In this document: positions 9,824 through 20,143 of the stretch, piece after piece
Layout: every line of letters starts with the position of its first letter
Position numbering within the stretch: position 1 is the stretch's first letter
From: Rhizobium sp. Root483D2
Lineage (GTDB): Bacteria > Pseudomonadota > Alphaproteobacteria > Rhizobiales > Rhizobiaceae
DNA length: 64,000 nt
Direction of reading: 5' to 3'
NCBI RefSeq assembly: GCF_001426685.1
Contig: NZ_LMFB01000015.1
Span: forward strand, 1 to 64,000
Notes under the pieces: generated by a model
What the model was told of the DNA's origin: nothing
What the model saw: the letters and a program-made list of their open reading frames with translations, nothing else
Database searches by the model: none
Translations under genes and position numbers: made by a program

Positions 9824-10507
9824 ATGTCGGCCCGCACCATTCTTCTCGTCGATGACGACAACGACCTGCGCGAAACACTGGTGGAGCAGCTTGCCCTCTA
9901 CGAGGAATTCACCATTCTGCAGGAATCGACGGCGGCCAAGGGCATCAATACCGCCCGCAACCAGCAGATCGCACTTCTGGTGATGGATGTCGGCCTGCCG
10001 GATATGGATGGCCGCGAGGCGGTCAAGCTTCTGCGCAAGGGCGGGTTCAAGCCGCCGATCATCATGCTGACTGGCCACGATACCGACAGCGACACGATCC
10101 TCGGCCTGGAAGCCGGCGCCAATGACTATGTCACCAAGCCCTTCCGTTTTGCCGTGCTTCTCGCCCGCATCCGGGCGCAGCTGCGCCAGCACGAGCAGAG
10201 CGAAGACGCCACCTTCACTGTCGGCCCCTACACGTTCAAACCCGGCCAGAAGCTCCTGACACTGGAAAACGGCCAGAAAATCCGGCTCACCGAAAAGGAA
10301 GCGGCGATCATCCGCTATCTCTATCGCGCCGAGCAGAAGGTCGTGACCCGCGATGTGCTCCTGGAAGAGGTCTGGGGCTATAATTCCGGCGTTACCACCC
10401 ATACGCTGGAGACCCATGTCTACCGGCTGCGCCAGAAAATCGAACGCGACCCTTCCAATGCGGAGATTTTGGTGACAGAGAATGGCGGCTACAAGATAGT
10501 TCCCTAA
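9824..10507 (+). CDS. OmpR/PhoB-family response regulator (CenR-like)
   Basis: 227 residues. Receiver domain 1-120: acidic pocket D10/D11, phospho-acceptor D55 in VMDVGLPDMDG, conserved Lys105 in YVTKPF. The DNA-binding winged helix spans about 130-227 and ends with VTENGGYKIVP. Sequence style resembles the CenR cell-envelope regulator of alphaproteobacteria, though I cannot confirm orthology. No histidine kinase is adjacent, so it is an orphan regulator here. It sits back to back with an L,D-transpeptidase gene, a sensible envelope target. The SD AAGGAG lies before ATG 9824. Confidence 0.88.
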   Translation: MSARTILLVDDDNDLRETLVEQLALYEEFTILQESTAAKGINTARNQQIALLVMDVGLPDMDGREAVKLLRKGGFKPPIIMLTGHDTDSDTILGLEAGANDYVTKPFRFAVLLARIRAQLRQHEQSEDATFTVGPYTFKPGQKLLTLENGQKIRLTEKEAAIIRYLYRAEQKVVTRDVLLEEVWGYNSGVTTHTLETHVYRLRQKIERDPSNAEILVTENGGYKIVP

Positions 10508-10558
10508 CGCCTGAGGCTTGATCCCATCCGGTGTCATGCCTCGCTTCGAGGTATCCCT

Positions 10559-11014
10559 TTGTCGCTGAACGACGATATCGCCCTTTTGTCCCTCGTGCCG
10601 CTGTTTGCGAATATCGATGACGACAAGCTGCGGCTGATCGCCTTCGGTGCCGAGCGCCGGCGTCTCAACAGGGGCCAGCAGCTGTTTCGCGAGGGTGCGC
10701 CGGCCGATTGCGCCTATGCCATTGCCAGCGGCTCCGTCACGCTGACGCGTCATCTTGTCGATGGCCGTGTCGAGGTGGTCGACACCGTTGGGCGCGGCAC
10801 GTTGTTGTCCGAGTTGGCGATGATCTCCTTTGTCGAGCGCAAGTTCACGGCGACCGCCGAGGAAGACAGCGAAGTCATCCGCATCAACCGGCCGCTGTTT
10901 CGCCGCATGCTGGAGGAATACCCCGAGGTCGCCGTCGTCGTCGAGGGCCGGATCAAGGCAAACCTGCAGGCGATGATCAGCGCCATGCAGAAACTCGCGC
11001 CAAAATTCGGATAG
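10559..11014 (+). CDS. Cyclic-nucleotide-binding domain protein (Crp-like sensor domain only)
   Basis: 151 residues forming a single cNMP-binding/Crp N-terminal beta-roll (FREGAPADCAYAIASGSVTLTR ... LLSELAMISFVERKFTATA). No C-terminal helix-turn-helix is present, so it is not a classical Crp/Fnr DNA-binding regulator. The start is TTG 10559, supported by GAGG seven bases upstream. It follows the response regulator by about 50 bases in the same direction and may be co-transcribed. The ELAMI segment replaces the cAMP-contacting RGELA of Crp; whether it binds a nucleotide is unknown. Confidence 0.8.
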   Translation: MSLNDDIALLSLVPLFANIDDDKLRLIAFGAERRRLNRGQQLFREGAPADCAYAIASGSVTLTRHLVDGRVEVVDTVGRGTLLSELAMISFVERKFTATAEEDSEVIRINRPLFRRMLEEYPEVAVVVEGRIKANLQAMISAMQKLAPKFG

Positions 11015-11156
11015 GCGTTTCCTTGCAAGAGCGTTTCCTTTGAGGAGACAGTGTGTTTCGATTGTCGCGCGTCCGCAGCCGCGACATGCTCTTTCGCGCG
11101 CGGTAGTTCTTCCCCATCTATCGGACAACACATCGCCATTAGCGGGATAGACAATC

Positions 11157-12179
11157 ATGAAGAAAATCGGATTCCTTTCATTCGGGCACTGGTCGCCCTC
11201 GCCGCAATCGGGCACGCGCTCGGCTGGTGACGCGCTGTTGCAGTCAATCGATCTGGCTGTTGCCGCCGAAGAGCTGGGCGCAGACGGCGCCTATGTCCGC
11301 GTCCACCATTTTGCCCGGCAGCTTGCCGCGCCCTTTCCGCTTCTGGCGGCCATCGGTGCCCGCACGAAGTCGATCGAGATCGGCACGGCCGTGATCGACA
11401 TGCGCTATGAAAATCCGCTCTATATGGCTGAGGATGCCGGCAGCGCCGACCTGATATCGAACGGCCGCCTGCAGCTCGGCATCAGCCGCGGTTCGCCCGA
11501 GCAGGTGATCGACGGCTGGCGCTATTTCGGATTCGCGCCGCAGGACGGCGCAAGCGATGCCGACATGGCCCGCGCGCATACGCAAGCGTTTCTGGAGGTT
11601 TTGAAAGGCCAGGGCTTTGCCGAACCCAACCCGCGTCCGATGTTTCCCAATCCGCCGGGCCTGCTGCGGCTTGAGCCGCATTCGGAAGGCTTGCGCGAGC
11701 GCATCTGGTGGGGTGCGAGCTCGAATGCCACGGCGATCTGGGCTGCCAAGCTCGGCATGAACCTGCAGAGCTCGACGTTGAAGAACGACGAAACCGGTGA
11801 GCCCTTCCACGTCCAGCAGGCCGCGCAGATCCGCGCCTACCGCCAGGCCTTCCAGGAGGCAGGCCATGCGCGCACGCCGCGCGTGTCGGTCAGCCGCAGC
11901 ATCTTCCCGCTGGTCGATGACCGCGACCGCGCCTATTTCGGTGGCGCCAGCAAGGAAAGCGATACGATCGGTTATATCGATGACCAGACACGGGCGATCT
12001 TCGGCCGCTCCTATGCCGCAGAACCCGAAGCGCTCATCCGGCAGCTGGCTGAGGATGAGGCAATTGCGGAGGCTGATACCCTGCTCCTCACCGTCCCAAA
12101 CCAGCTGGGCGTGGATTACAACGCCCATGTCATCGAGGCGGTCTTGAAGCATATCGCCCCGGCGCTGGGCTGGCGATAG
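11157..12179 (+). CDS. LLM-class flavin-dependent monooxygenase (luciferase-like)
   Basis: 340 residues with the bacterial-luciferase TIM-barrel pattern: N-terminal beta strand KKIGFLSFGHW, AEELGADGAYVRVHHF in the usual EH-F position, and the RLQLGISRGSPEQ segment typical of F420/FMN-dependent LLM proteins. It would use reduced flavin and O2 on an unidentified substrate. It stands alone between a cNMP-binding gene and a convergent xthA, so context gives no pathway. Confidence 0.85.
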   Translation: MKKIGFLSFGHWSPSPQSGTRSAGDALLQSIDLAVAAEELGADGAYVRVHHFARQLAAPFPLLAAIGARTKSIEIGTAVIDMRYENPLYMAEDAGSADLISNGRLQLGISRGSPEQVIDGWRYFGFAPQDGASDADMARAHTQAFLEVLKGQGFAEPNPRPMFPNPPGLLRLEPHSEGLRERIWWGASSNATAIWAAKLGMNLQSSTLKNDETGEPFHVQQAAQIRAYRQAFQEAGHARTPRVSVSRSIFPLVDDRDRAYFGGASKESDTIGYIDDQTRAIFGRSYAAEPEALIRQLAEDEAIAEADTLLLTVPNQLGVDYNAHVIEAVLKHIAPALGWR

Positions 12180-12256
12180 GATCTGCTACCGGCATTGATC
12201 AGGCGCGGCCTTATCCATCAGGAAAGCCGCGCCCGATTCAGCCTCCGTACGAGGCT

Positions 12257-13063
12257 CTAAAGATCGAAATGGGCGATGACCGGGACGTGGTCGGAAGGCC
12301 GTTCCCAACCGCGCGCTTCCTTCAGGATATCGACGCGGGTCAGGTGCGGGGAAAGGTCGGCGGATGACCAGACATGGTCGAGGCGGCGGCCCTTATTGGC
12401 CGCTTCCCAGTCCTTGGCGCGGTAGCTCCACCAGGTATAGAGCTTTTCCGGCGATGGCGTATGCTGGCGCATCAGATCCACCCAGCCACCACCGGTGAGT
12501 ACCGCCGTCAGGCCTTCGGTCTCGATCGGCGTATGGCTGACGATCTTTAAGAGTTGCTTGTGCGACCAGACATCGTGCTCCAGCGGTGCGATGTTGAGAT
12601 CGCCGACGAGGATGGAGGATATTCCCGCCTCGCTTTCGGCATGCAGCAGCTTCATCTCGTCGATGAAATCGAGCTTGTGGCCGAATTTCTGGTTGATCGT
12701 CCGGTCCGGCTCGTCGCCTCCGGCCGGCACATAGAAATTGTGCAGGCGGATTCTCTTGCCGGATTTTTCAAACACCACCGAGATATGCCGGGCATCGCCG
12801 ACGCCGCAATAGTCGCGCCGGTCGGTCAGCTCATGCAACGGCAGGCGGGAAATGGTGGCGACGCCGTGATAGCCCTTCTGGCCATGGATGGCGATGTGCT
12901 CGTAACCCAGCGCCCTGAGCGGCGCGAAGGGGAAGAGGTCGTTGGTGACCTTGGTTTCCTGCAGGCAGAGAATATCCGGGGCTGCCGTCTTCAGGAGATG
13001 CTCGACCAGCGGCATGCGCAGGCGCACCGAATTGATGTTCCAGGTCGCGATCGACAATGCCAT
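12257..13063 (-). CDS. xthA: Exodeoxyribonuclease III
   Basis: 268 residues, the same length as E. coli ExoIII. It opens with SIATWNINSVRLR (catalytic Asn) and continues with LQETK (metal-binding Glu), YVPAGGDE, VGDLNIAP and the terminal SDHVPVIAHFDL with the catalytic Asp-His. It repairs AP sites and blocked 3' ends of DNA. ATG 13063 matches the family start; the upstream extension does not look like protein. Monocistronic by spacing. Confidence 0.95.
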   Translation of the reverse strand: MALSIATWNINSVRLRMPLVEHLLKTAAPDILCLQETKVTNDLFPFAPLRALGYEHIAIHGQKGYHGVATISRLPLHELTDRRDYCGVGDARHISVVFEKSGKRIRLHNFYVPAGGDEPDRTINQKFGHKLDFIDEMKLLHAESEAGISSILVGDLNIAPLEHDVWSHKQLLKIVSHTPIETEGLTAVLTGGGWVDLMRQHTPSPEKLYTWWSYRAKDWEAANKGRRLDHVWSSADLSPHLTRVDILKEARGWERPSDHVPVIAHFDL

Positions 13064-13435
13064 GCAGGGGGTTCTTTCCGTGAAAATGCTGCGTGAAAAC
13101 GAACGCCGCCTTGCGCATTCGCCTAAGAGGTCTTGGAGGCGTTCATCTGCGCTCAAGCCCGTTTTGATCGCCGCTAACGGTGATATCTGTTGCCGCTCAG
13201 CTTTTCAATTGCCGCGATCCCGCTTCAGGATGCAGCTTTGCACAGCGCCTAAAACCCGGTGGCCTTGCGGTTTTATCACCGCGAGGGGTTTGCCCGGACC
13301 GTCCGTATGTTCGGAGCAGCATTCTGCTCGAAGGCAGGGATGTCGATGACGTCATGACGGTGCGCCGCACAAAGGCGGCGCACCGGACGGGTGGCTTTGA
13401 GCCTCAAGACCCCTGAACGGACAGGGTCTGTAAAA
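13064..13435. other. Intergenic region with hairpins between xthA and the LolA-like gene
   Basis: 372 bases without a credible gene. It holds a perfect 9-bp hairpin (13359-13367 with 13376-13384, GGTGCGCCG arms) and a shorter imperfect one near 13406-13428 (GACCC... GGGTC), just past the lolA-like stop codon. Neither has a T run on the minus strand. They may still mark the 3' end of the LolA-like mRNA. The rest presumably carries the xthA promoter, which I cannot place. Confidence 0.4.
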
Positions 13436-14086
13436 TCACTGTTTGGGAATCTGGAAGACCTTGTCGTCCATCGGCACACCGTTCTTGACGTTGAAGATCA
13501 TCACCGAGGTGTCCTTCTTCTGCGCGTCGGTGATCGTCCACTGGCGCAGGTCGTAGGTCTTCGGGTCAAACATCAGGGTGATCGTCGCATCGCCGAAGAT
13601 GGTGCGGTCACCGAGCACGATGGTGATGAGGTCCGGCTCTTCCTTGACGTCGCGGACCATCTTGCCGCTCAGGTCGATCTCGTCCGACAGAAGCAGCTTC
13701 AGCGGGGTCTTTGACAGCGGATAGACGTCCCAGGTCTTCATTTTCTGGTTGCCGATGACCACGGTCCGGCCGTCGGAAATCACCCGCATTGGCGAGGGGG
13801 CATCATAGTTGAAGCGGATTTTTCCCGGGCGGCTGATGAAGAACTTGCCGCCGGTCTGTTCGCCGCGCGGGCCAAACTGTACAAATTCGCCGCTCATGGT
13901 TTTGACCGAGGCGAAATGGTTGGCGATCTTTTGCGCGACAACTGACTGCTGCGCCTGCGCGGGTTCTATGGGCATGCCGATGAAGGCCAGGGCAGCGACA
14001 ACGGCGAGACCGCCGACGAAGCTGCGGCGTGACAGGGACAGACGTTTCGTATCCTGTTCAAAATGGCCGGTTCCGGTGTCTGTCAT
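13436..14086 (-). CDS. LolA-like outer-membrane lipoprotein carrier / sorting protein
   Basis: 216 residues. After a twin-arginine-like signal (SRRSFVGG near residues 20-27, hydrophobic stretch, AQA cleavage) comes the LolA fold: IANHFASVKTMSGEFVQFGPRGEQTGGKFFISRPGKIRFNYD is the family's hallmark region. LolA shuttles lipoproteins across the periplasm to the outer membrane. Start ATG 14086 is backed by a strong AAGGAG. It lies downstream of ftsK on the same strand, an arrangement common in rhizobia, with about 150 bases between. A Tat-type leader is less usual for LolA. Confidence 0.88.
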   Translation of the reverse strand: MTDTGTGHFEQDTKRLSLSRRSFVGGLAVVAALAFIGMPIEPAQAQQSVVAQKIANHFASVKTMSGEFVQFGPRGEQTGGKFFISRPGKIRFNYDAPSPMRVISDGRTVVIGNQKMKTWDVYPLSKTPLKLLLSDEIDLSGKMVRDVKEEPDLITIVLGDRTIFGDATITLMFDPKTYDLRQWTITDAQKKDTSVMIFNVKNGVPMDDKVFQIPKQ

Positions 14087-14235
14087 CGCAATCTCCTTCA
14101 TTTCCAGTCTCATGTGGAGCGCAAGTACGGCACCTTCAAGGCCTTTGCCGCGCGCATCGTCATTTCGCCGTGAGACCATTCCCGGCAGGGCTTCGCCGGG
14201 AATGCCGCTTTGCCGTCAACGGCTTGCTTCAAGAT

Positions 14236-16911
14236 TTATCGGCCGGTGATGTCGCTTTCGGTCGGCACCAGGATTTCGCGCTTGCCCGCATGGTTGGCGG
14301 CACCGATGATGCCTTCCTGCTCCATGCGCTCGATCAGCGAGGCCGCCCGGTTATAACCGATGCCGAGACGGCGCTGGACATAGGATGTGGACGCCTTGCC
14401 GTCGCGCAGAACGATGGCGACCGCCTGGTCATAGGGGTCGTCGGATTCGGCAAGGTTAGCGGTGCCGGCCGGGCCACTGCCGCCTTCGCCGTCATCGTCG
14501 TCATCCTCGGTGATGGCGTCGAGATATTGCGGCGAGCCCTGCGTCTTCAGATATTTGACGACGTCCTCGACCTCGGTGTCGGAAACGAACGGGCCGTGCA
14601 CACGCTGGATGCGGCCGCCACCGGCCATATAGAGCATGTCACCCATGCCGAGCAGCTGTTCGGCGCCCTGTTCGCCGAGAATGGTGCGGCTGTCGATCTT
14701 CGACGTGACCTGGAAGGAGATGCGGGTCGGGAAGTTGGCCTTGATCGTGCCGGTGATGACATCGACCGACGGACGCTGCGTTGCCATGATCACGTGGATA
14801 CCGGCGGCGCGCGCCATCTGCGCCAGACGCTGGACGGCGCCTTCGATATCCTTGCCGGCCACCATCATCAGGTCGGCCATTTCGTCGATGATGACGACGA
14901 TATAGGGCATCGGCTGCAGGTCGAATTCTTCCGTCTCGTAGACGGCCTCGCCGGTCTGGCGGTCAAAGCCGGTCTGGACGGTGCGGCTGATCTGCTCGCC
15001 CTTGGCCATGGCCTGCTCGACACGCGAATTGAAGCCGTCGATGTTGCGCACGCCGATCTTCGACATCTTCTTGTAGCGCTCTTCCATCTCGCGCACGGTC
15101 CATTTCAGCGCGACGACGGCCTTCTTCGGATCGGTAACGACAGGCGAGAGCAGATGCGGAATGCCGTCATAGACGGAGAGTTCGAGCATCTTCGGATCGA
15201 TCATGATCAACCGGCACTGTTCCGGCTTCAGCCGGTAGAGGATCGACAGGATCATGGTGTTGATGGCAACCGATTTACCCGATCCGGTTGTACCGGCAAC
15301 GAGCAGATGCGGCATCTTGGCGATATCGACGATCACGGGTTCGCCGCCGATCGTCTTGCCGAGCGCCATGGCAAGACGGGTCTTGCTGGTCTCGAAATCG
15401 CGCGAGCCGATCAACTCGCGCAGGTAAACGGTCTCGCGGCGCTGGTTCGGCAGTTCGATGCCGATGGCGTTGCGGCCGGGAACCACGGCGACGCGGGCGG
15501 CGATCGCCGACATCGAGCGGGCGATATCGTCGGCCAGGCCGATGACGCGGGACGACTTGATTCCCGGTGCAGGTTCAAGCTCGTACATGGTGACCACGGG
15601 CCCCGGGCGGACATGGATGATCTCGCCCTTGACGCCAAAATCCTCCAGCACGCCTTCCAGCATGCGGGCATTCTGTTCCAGCGCATCGGCAGAGAGCGTT
15701 GCGTCGCGGGCAACGTTTTTCGGCTCGGCGAGGAAATGCAGCGGCGGCAAAGTAAAATCGTCATCATCGGAAACCAGCGAGGCCTGCGCCTCGCGCTCGA
15801 TGCGCTGGCCGGTCTTGGGACGCGGGGCGGCCGGAACGACGCGGGCGGTGGCCTGCGGCATCGCCGGCTTGCGCGGTGCCGGAACCGGCGCCCAGTCGGC
15901 GGCGGGATCGATGTCATCATCGTCGTCGGGCATGATGTCGGTGGAGGCGCGGCGGTTGTCAAGAACGGGGAAATCGTCGTCCTCATCGTCCATCGACATG
16001 GGAGGGGCGTCCACGGTGCGGCGCTCGGAGCGGTCGAGAGACGGCTCGACCCGCTCGGAGCGGGCAATGGGTTTTGGACGCGACGGCTCGTTCAGCGTGC
16101 CGAATTCATCACCGTTGAAATCATAGGGTTCGTCATAGTCGCGCGTTGCCGGCTTGCGGCGGCCGGTCAGGCCGAACAGGCGGCGGATGCGGGCCTGGGC
16201 GGTAAAGCGCATATGGGTGAGTGCGCCGGCCATCACCATGATGATGCCTTCGGATTCGTCGTCTTCGGATTCGTCGCTGACGGTGCGGGCTTTGCTGGGC
16301 GCCGGTGCCTTAACGTCGATCTCGTCCTGAGGATCGGATACGCCGATGAGGCCGGCGCTGTAGATCAGGAAATAGGCGGCGGGAAGCGTGAAGAGAACAG
16401 CGAGAACCGTGCCGAACGTTCCGCTCGGGTAGGTGCCGGTGAAAAGGGCCGGAAAGCGCAGGATCATGTCGCCGAAGACGCCGCCAAGGCCGTTTGGCAG
16501 CGGCCAGGTGACCGGGGCCGGAATGCAGCTGAGCGCTGCGGACGCCAAGACCGAGCCCAAGAACCAGGCACCGGCGCGCTTGACGATATGATCGAAGGGC
16601 TTGGCCATGATCAGCACCAAACCCCAGGCAACCACGGGGAGCAGCGACACGACGCTCGCAATACCGAAGAACTGCATGAAGATATCGGCAAAGGCAGCAC
16701 CGGTATAGCCGAGCAGATTGGTCGGGGCATCGGCGGTCGCATAGGAGAAGCTGGGGTCAGCGACATTCCAGGTCGATAGAGCGGCGATCGCGAAGCCGAG
16801 CGCGGCGAAGATCGCAAACCCCGCCAGGGCGGCGATCTGCTTCCAGACGAATGTGGAAAGCACAAACCGGTTGGAACGGTTGTCGTATACCGCCTGATTG
16901 CTTCTGCTCAT
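14236..16911 (-). CDS. ftsK: DNA translocase FtsK
   Basis: 891 residues. The N-terminal ~200 residues contain about four transmembrane segments that anchor it at the septum. A Pro/Asp-rich linker follows, then the RecA-like motor with Walker A GTTGSGKS near residue 540 and Walker [13 protein letters not shown]. The C-terminal gamma winged-helix domain ([22 protein letters not shown]) reads KOPS. It pumps chromosome termini during division and activates XerCD. ATG 16911 is preferred to 16947 by family length. Confidence 0.96.
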   Translation of the reverse strand: MSRSNQAVYDNRSNRFVLSTFVWKQIAALAGFAIFAALGFAIAALSTWNVADPSFSYATADAPTNLLGYTGAAFADIFMQFFGIASVVSLLPVVAWGLVLIMAKPFDHIVKRAGAWFLGSVLASAALSCIPAPVTWPLPNGLGGVFGDMILRFPALFTGTYPSGTFGTVLAVLFTLPAAYFLIYSAGLIGVSDPQDEIDVKAPAPSKARTVSDESEDDESEGIIMVMAGALTHMRFTAQARIRRLFGLTGRRKPATRDYDEPYDFNGDEFGTLNEPSRPKPIARSERVEPSLDRSERRTVDAPPMSMDDEDDDFPVLDNRRASTDIMPDDDDDIDPAADWAPVPAPRKPAMPQATARVVPAAPRPKTGQRIEREAQASLVSDDDDFTLPPLHFLAEPKNVARDATLSADALEQNARMLEGVLEDFGVKGEIIHVRPGPVVTMYELEPAPGIKSSRVIGLADDIARSMSAIAARVAVVPGRNAIGIELPNQRRETVYLRELIGSRDFETSKTRLAMALGKTIGGEPVIVDIAKMPHLLVAGTTGSGKSVAINTMILSILYRLKPEQCRLIMIDPKMLELSVYDGIPHLLSPVVTDPKKAVVALKWTVREMEERYKKMSKIGVRNIDGFNSRVEQAMAKGEQISRTVQTGFDRQTGEAVYETEEFDLQPMPYIVVIIDEMADLMMVAGKDIEGAVQRLAQMARAAGIHVIMATQRPSVDVITGTIKANFPTRISFQVTSKIDSRTILGEQGAEQLLGMGDMLYMAGGGRIQRVHGPFVSDTEVEDVVKYLKTQGSPQYLDAITEDDDDDGEGGSGPAGTANLAESDDPYDQAVAIVLRDGKASTSYVQRRLGIGYNRAASLIERMEQEGIIGAANHAGKREILVPTESDITGR

Positions 16912-17082
16912 GATGACCTGCTGCCTGTTATTCCGGAAAAACGCCATGCGCGCATGTTTCCAAGGTAAGCAGACGAGGGTTAAAGCCCTATTAACCTTGA
17001 CGCTTCGTTTACGTGAAAGAGGGCTGATGGGCGAGTTTTCACCACTGGAACCGGTTTTGCGGCGGGCGAAGAACGTCTGAGA

Positions 17083-17116
17083 GCAAAAAAAGACCCGGAC
17101 GGGAGGACCGGGTCAA
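17083..17116 (-). terminator. Intrinsic terminator downstream of glnK-amtB
   Basis: On the minus strand a GACCCGG / CCGGGTC stem is followed by seven T, about 70 bases past the amtB stop. It should end the glnK-amtB transcript. Confidence 0.85.
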
Positions 17117-17156
17117 AAGCGGTCGCGCACGAGGCGAAACCGCGACGGGACTGGTT

Positions 17157-17180
17157 GCGGAGCCGGTTTGCCGGCTCCGC
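17157..17180. terminator. Strong GC hairpin directly after amtB
   Basis: A perfect 10-bp stem (GCGGAGCCGG with its complement, loop TTTG) begins eight bases after the amtB stop codon. There is no T run, so it is more likely a 3'-end stabilising hairpin ahead of the real terminator at 17083-17116. Confidence 0.55.
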
Positions 17181-17187
17181 AGGTTGC

Positions 17188-18558
17188 TTACGAGTGGTAG
17201 GCGGCTTCGCCGTGCGAGGAGAGGTCGAGACCTTCGCGTTCGGCTTCGACCGGAACACGCAGGCCGACGACCACATCGACGATCTTGTAGAGGATCGCCG
17301 AGCCGATGCCGCACCAGGCGATGGTGACGAGAACGGCATAGACCTGCGTCATGAACTGGCCGCCCATGGTGACGCCGTCGGCATAACCGATGCCGCCGAG
17401 CGAGGACGAGGCGAAGATGCCGGTGGCAAGAGCGCCGAACAGACCGCCGATGCCATGGACGCCGAACACGTCTGCCGTGTCGTCATAGCCGAACTTGTTC
17501 TTCACCACGGAGACGAAGAAGTAGCACAGCGGCGAAACGATCAGACCCATGACGATCGCACCCATCGGGCCGACAATGCCGGCGGCGGGGGTGACGGCGA
17601 CGAGGCCGGCGATCATGCCGGACGCGGCGCCGAGCATGGACGCCTTGCCGCGGGTGAAGGTTTCAACCAGCGACCAGGAGATGATGGCAGCGGCCGTTGC
17701 GATGAAGGTGTTGACGGTGGCCAGCATTGCGCCGCCCGAGGCTTCGAGGTTGGAACCGGCATTGAAGCCGAACCAGCCGACCCAGAGCATGGCAGCACCG
17801 ACGAGTGTCAGTGTCATGGAATGCGGAGCCATCATGTCCTTGCCGAAGCCTGTGCGCTTGCCGACCATGATCGCGCCGATCAGACCGGCAACGCCGGCGT
17901 TGATGTGAACGACCGTGCCGCCAGCGAAGTCGAGTGCACCCCAGCCGAAGATCAGGCCGTTTGCGTCCCAGACCATGTGGGCGATCGGGAAGTAGACGAA
18001 GGTTGCCCACAGGACGCAAAACAGGACCGCAGCCGAGAACTTGATGCGTTCGGCAAAGGCGCCGACGATCAGGGCGGGCGTGATGGCCGCGAAGGTCATC
18101 TGGAACATGATGAAGATCATTTCCGGAATGACGACGCCATCAGAGAACGTAGCGGCGGTGGAATCCATGGTGACGCCCGAGAGGAACATCTTGGCCGTGC
18201 CGCCCCAATAGGGCGATGTCGAGCCGCCGAAGGCGAAGGAATAGCCGTAGATGACCCAGATCAGCATGACGGCGGAGCCGGCAACGGTGCACTGCATCAG
18301 GACCGAGAGCATGTTCTTGGCGCGTACGAGGCCGCCGTAGAACAGGCCAAGGCCCGGGATGAGCATGAACAGGACGAGGATGGTGCAGACGAACATGAAG
18401 GCGGTATCGCCCTTGTCCGGAACCGGTGCGGCGGCGACTGCTTCGGCTGCTGCCGGGGCGGCTTCCTGCGCAAAGGCGACGGCCGGAGCGAGAAGAGCTG
18501 CGGCTGCAGCGCCCACGCGTCCAAGAGAGGTAGAAAGTTTAAATGAAGACATTGACAT
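17188..18558 (-). CDS. amtB: Ammonium transporter AmtB
   Basis: 456 residues. A signal-like N-terminus and an Ala/Pro-rich segment precede eleven predicted transmembrane helices. Family motifs visible include DTAFMFVCTILVLFM, FYGGLVRAKN, the FAGGTVVHINAG pore region and the twin-His region near VHGIGG. It conducts ammonium and is plugged by GlnK. It follows glnK by 23 bases and shares its sigma-54 promoter. A GGGAG ribosome-binding site fits ATG 18558. Confidence 0.96.
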   Translation of the reverse strand: MSMSSFKLSTSLGRVGAAAAALLAPAVAFAQEAAPAAAEAVAAAPVPDKGDTAFMFVCTILVLFMLIPGLGLFYGGLVRAKNMLSVLMQCTVAGSAVMLIWVIYGYSFAFGGSTSPYWGGTAKMFLSGVTMDSTAATFSDGVVIPEMIFIMFQMTFAAITPALIVGAFAERIKFSAAVLFCVLWATFVYFPIAHMVWDANGLIFGWGALDFAGGTVVHINAGVAGLIGAIMVGKRTGFGKDMMAPHSMTLTLVGAAMLWVGWFGFNAGSNLEASGGAMLATVNTFIATAAAIISWSLVETFTRGKASMLGAASGMIAGLVAVTPAAGIVGPMGAIVMGLIVSPLCYFFVSVVKNKFGYDDTADVFGVHGIGGLFGALATGIFASSSLGGIGYADGVTMGGQFMTQVYAVLVTIAWCGIGSAILYKIVDVVVGLRVPVEAEREGLDLSSHGEAAYHS

Positions 18559-18581
18559 GTAGCTCCCTGAACGGCCGTGAC

Positions 18582-19022
<441 letters not shown>

Positions 19023-19156
19023 GTTTGGGAGTGGATGGGTAAGTCCATGAAAAGACATGGAAATGCCACATTCCGCCGGGGACTTCCGGCGGAATATCAA
19101 AAATTTGTCAAATTAAACGATGAAAAAATAGGCTGAATCGAAAAATTGGCGTTTTT

Positions 19157-20041
19157 TTATTCAGATGCCTTTTTCCGGATCAGGCCTTCCTGGGCAACGG
19201 AAGCGATGAGCATCCCGGAGCGATCAAAAAGGCTGCCACGCGTCATGCCACGTGCACCGAAAGCGCTGGGGCTGTCTTGCGTGTAGAGCAGCCAGTCGTC
19301 CATGCGGCAGGGGCGATGGAACCACATGGCATGGTCGAGGCTCGCCACCTGCAAGTCGCGGTCAAACACCGAGGTGCCGTGCGCGTAAAGTGCGGTGTCC
19401 AGCAGGGTCATGTCGGAGATATAGGCAAGCACCGCCGCCTGGATATGGCGCTCGTCCGGAACGGTGCCGACGGCTTTCACCCAGACGTCCTGCGACGGCT
19501 CCAGTTTGTCGCGCGAAAAATAGTGCTTCAGCGAAACCGGGCGGATCTCGATCGGTCTTGGCCGCTCCCAGTACCGGCGGACGGCTTCCGGCGCATTGGC
19601 GAGATATTTTTCCTTAATATCCTGTTCGCCCATCAGCGTTTCCGGCGGCGCGAGATCCGGCATGGTGATCTGGTGGTCGAAGCCCTCCTCGTCGAACTGG
19701 AAGGAGGCCGAGAGCGAGAAGATCGCCTTGCCATGCTGGATGGCAACGACGCGGCGGGTGGCAAAGCTCGATCCGTCGCGGATGCGGTCGACATCGTATA
19801 TGATCGGCACGGCGGGATCGCCCGGTCGCATGAAATAGGCGTGCAGCGAATGCACGTAGCGGCCTTCGCTGACGGTGCGCTGGGCTGCCACCAGCGCCTG
19901 ACCGATGACCTGCCCGCCGAACACGCGCTGCCAGCCGACCTGCGGCGAGCGGCCGCGAAACAGGTTCTCCTCCAGCTTCTCCAGATCCAGCGTCTGCAAC
20001 AGGACGTCCATCGGGGCGGGGTTTTCGGCAGGGCGCGGCAT
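19157..20041 (-). CDS. tesB: Acyl-CoA thioesterase II
   Basis: 294 residues with the double hot-dog TesB layout. Early motif RSPQVGWQRVFGGQVIGQALVAA, then HSLHAYFMRPGDP, and in the second half SLDHAMWFHRPCRMDDWLLY with the catalytic Asp/Gln/Thr region. It hydrolyses medium- and long-chain acyl-CoAs. ATG 20041 gives a start near the family norm; ATG 20071 is possible but weaker. It is divergent from the UbiH-type gene. A perfect 9-bp hairpin at 19071-19094 lies between its end and the glnK promoter. Confidence 0.93.
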   Translation of the reverse strand: MPRPAENPAPMDVLLQTLDLEKLEENLFRGRSPQVGWQRVFGGQVIGQALVAAQRTVSEGRYVHSLHAYFMRPGDPAVPIIYDVDRIRDGSSFATRRVVAIQHGKAIFSLSASFQFDEEGFDHQITMPDLAPPETLMGEQDIKEKYLANAPEAVRRYWERPRPIEIRPVSLKHYFSRDKLEPSQDVWVKAVGTVPDERHIQAAVLAYISDMTLLDTALYAHGTSVFDRDLQVASLDHAMWFHRPCRMDDWLLYTQDSPSAFGARGMTRGSLFDRSGMLIASVAQEGLIRKKASE

Positions 20042-20143
20042 TTCGGCAATCTCCTCGGGTCGAGCGCCCAAGCGGTAGGAACGAGCGCATCAATGATCTA
20101 TATAGGCCATAAGCAATGCTCAAGAGCGACGGGAGAATGAGAG

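Noticed and set aside
14029-16779. 916-codon open frame on the plus strand opposite ftsK
   Set aside because: GC-rich antisense shadow. The minus strand encodes an intact FtsK; the plus product is rich in His/Asp/Gly without domains.
17155-18546. 463-codon frame antisense to amtB
   Set aside because: Shadow of a conserved transporter gene; product is His/Asp-rich and lacks hydrophobic segments.
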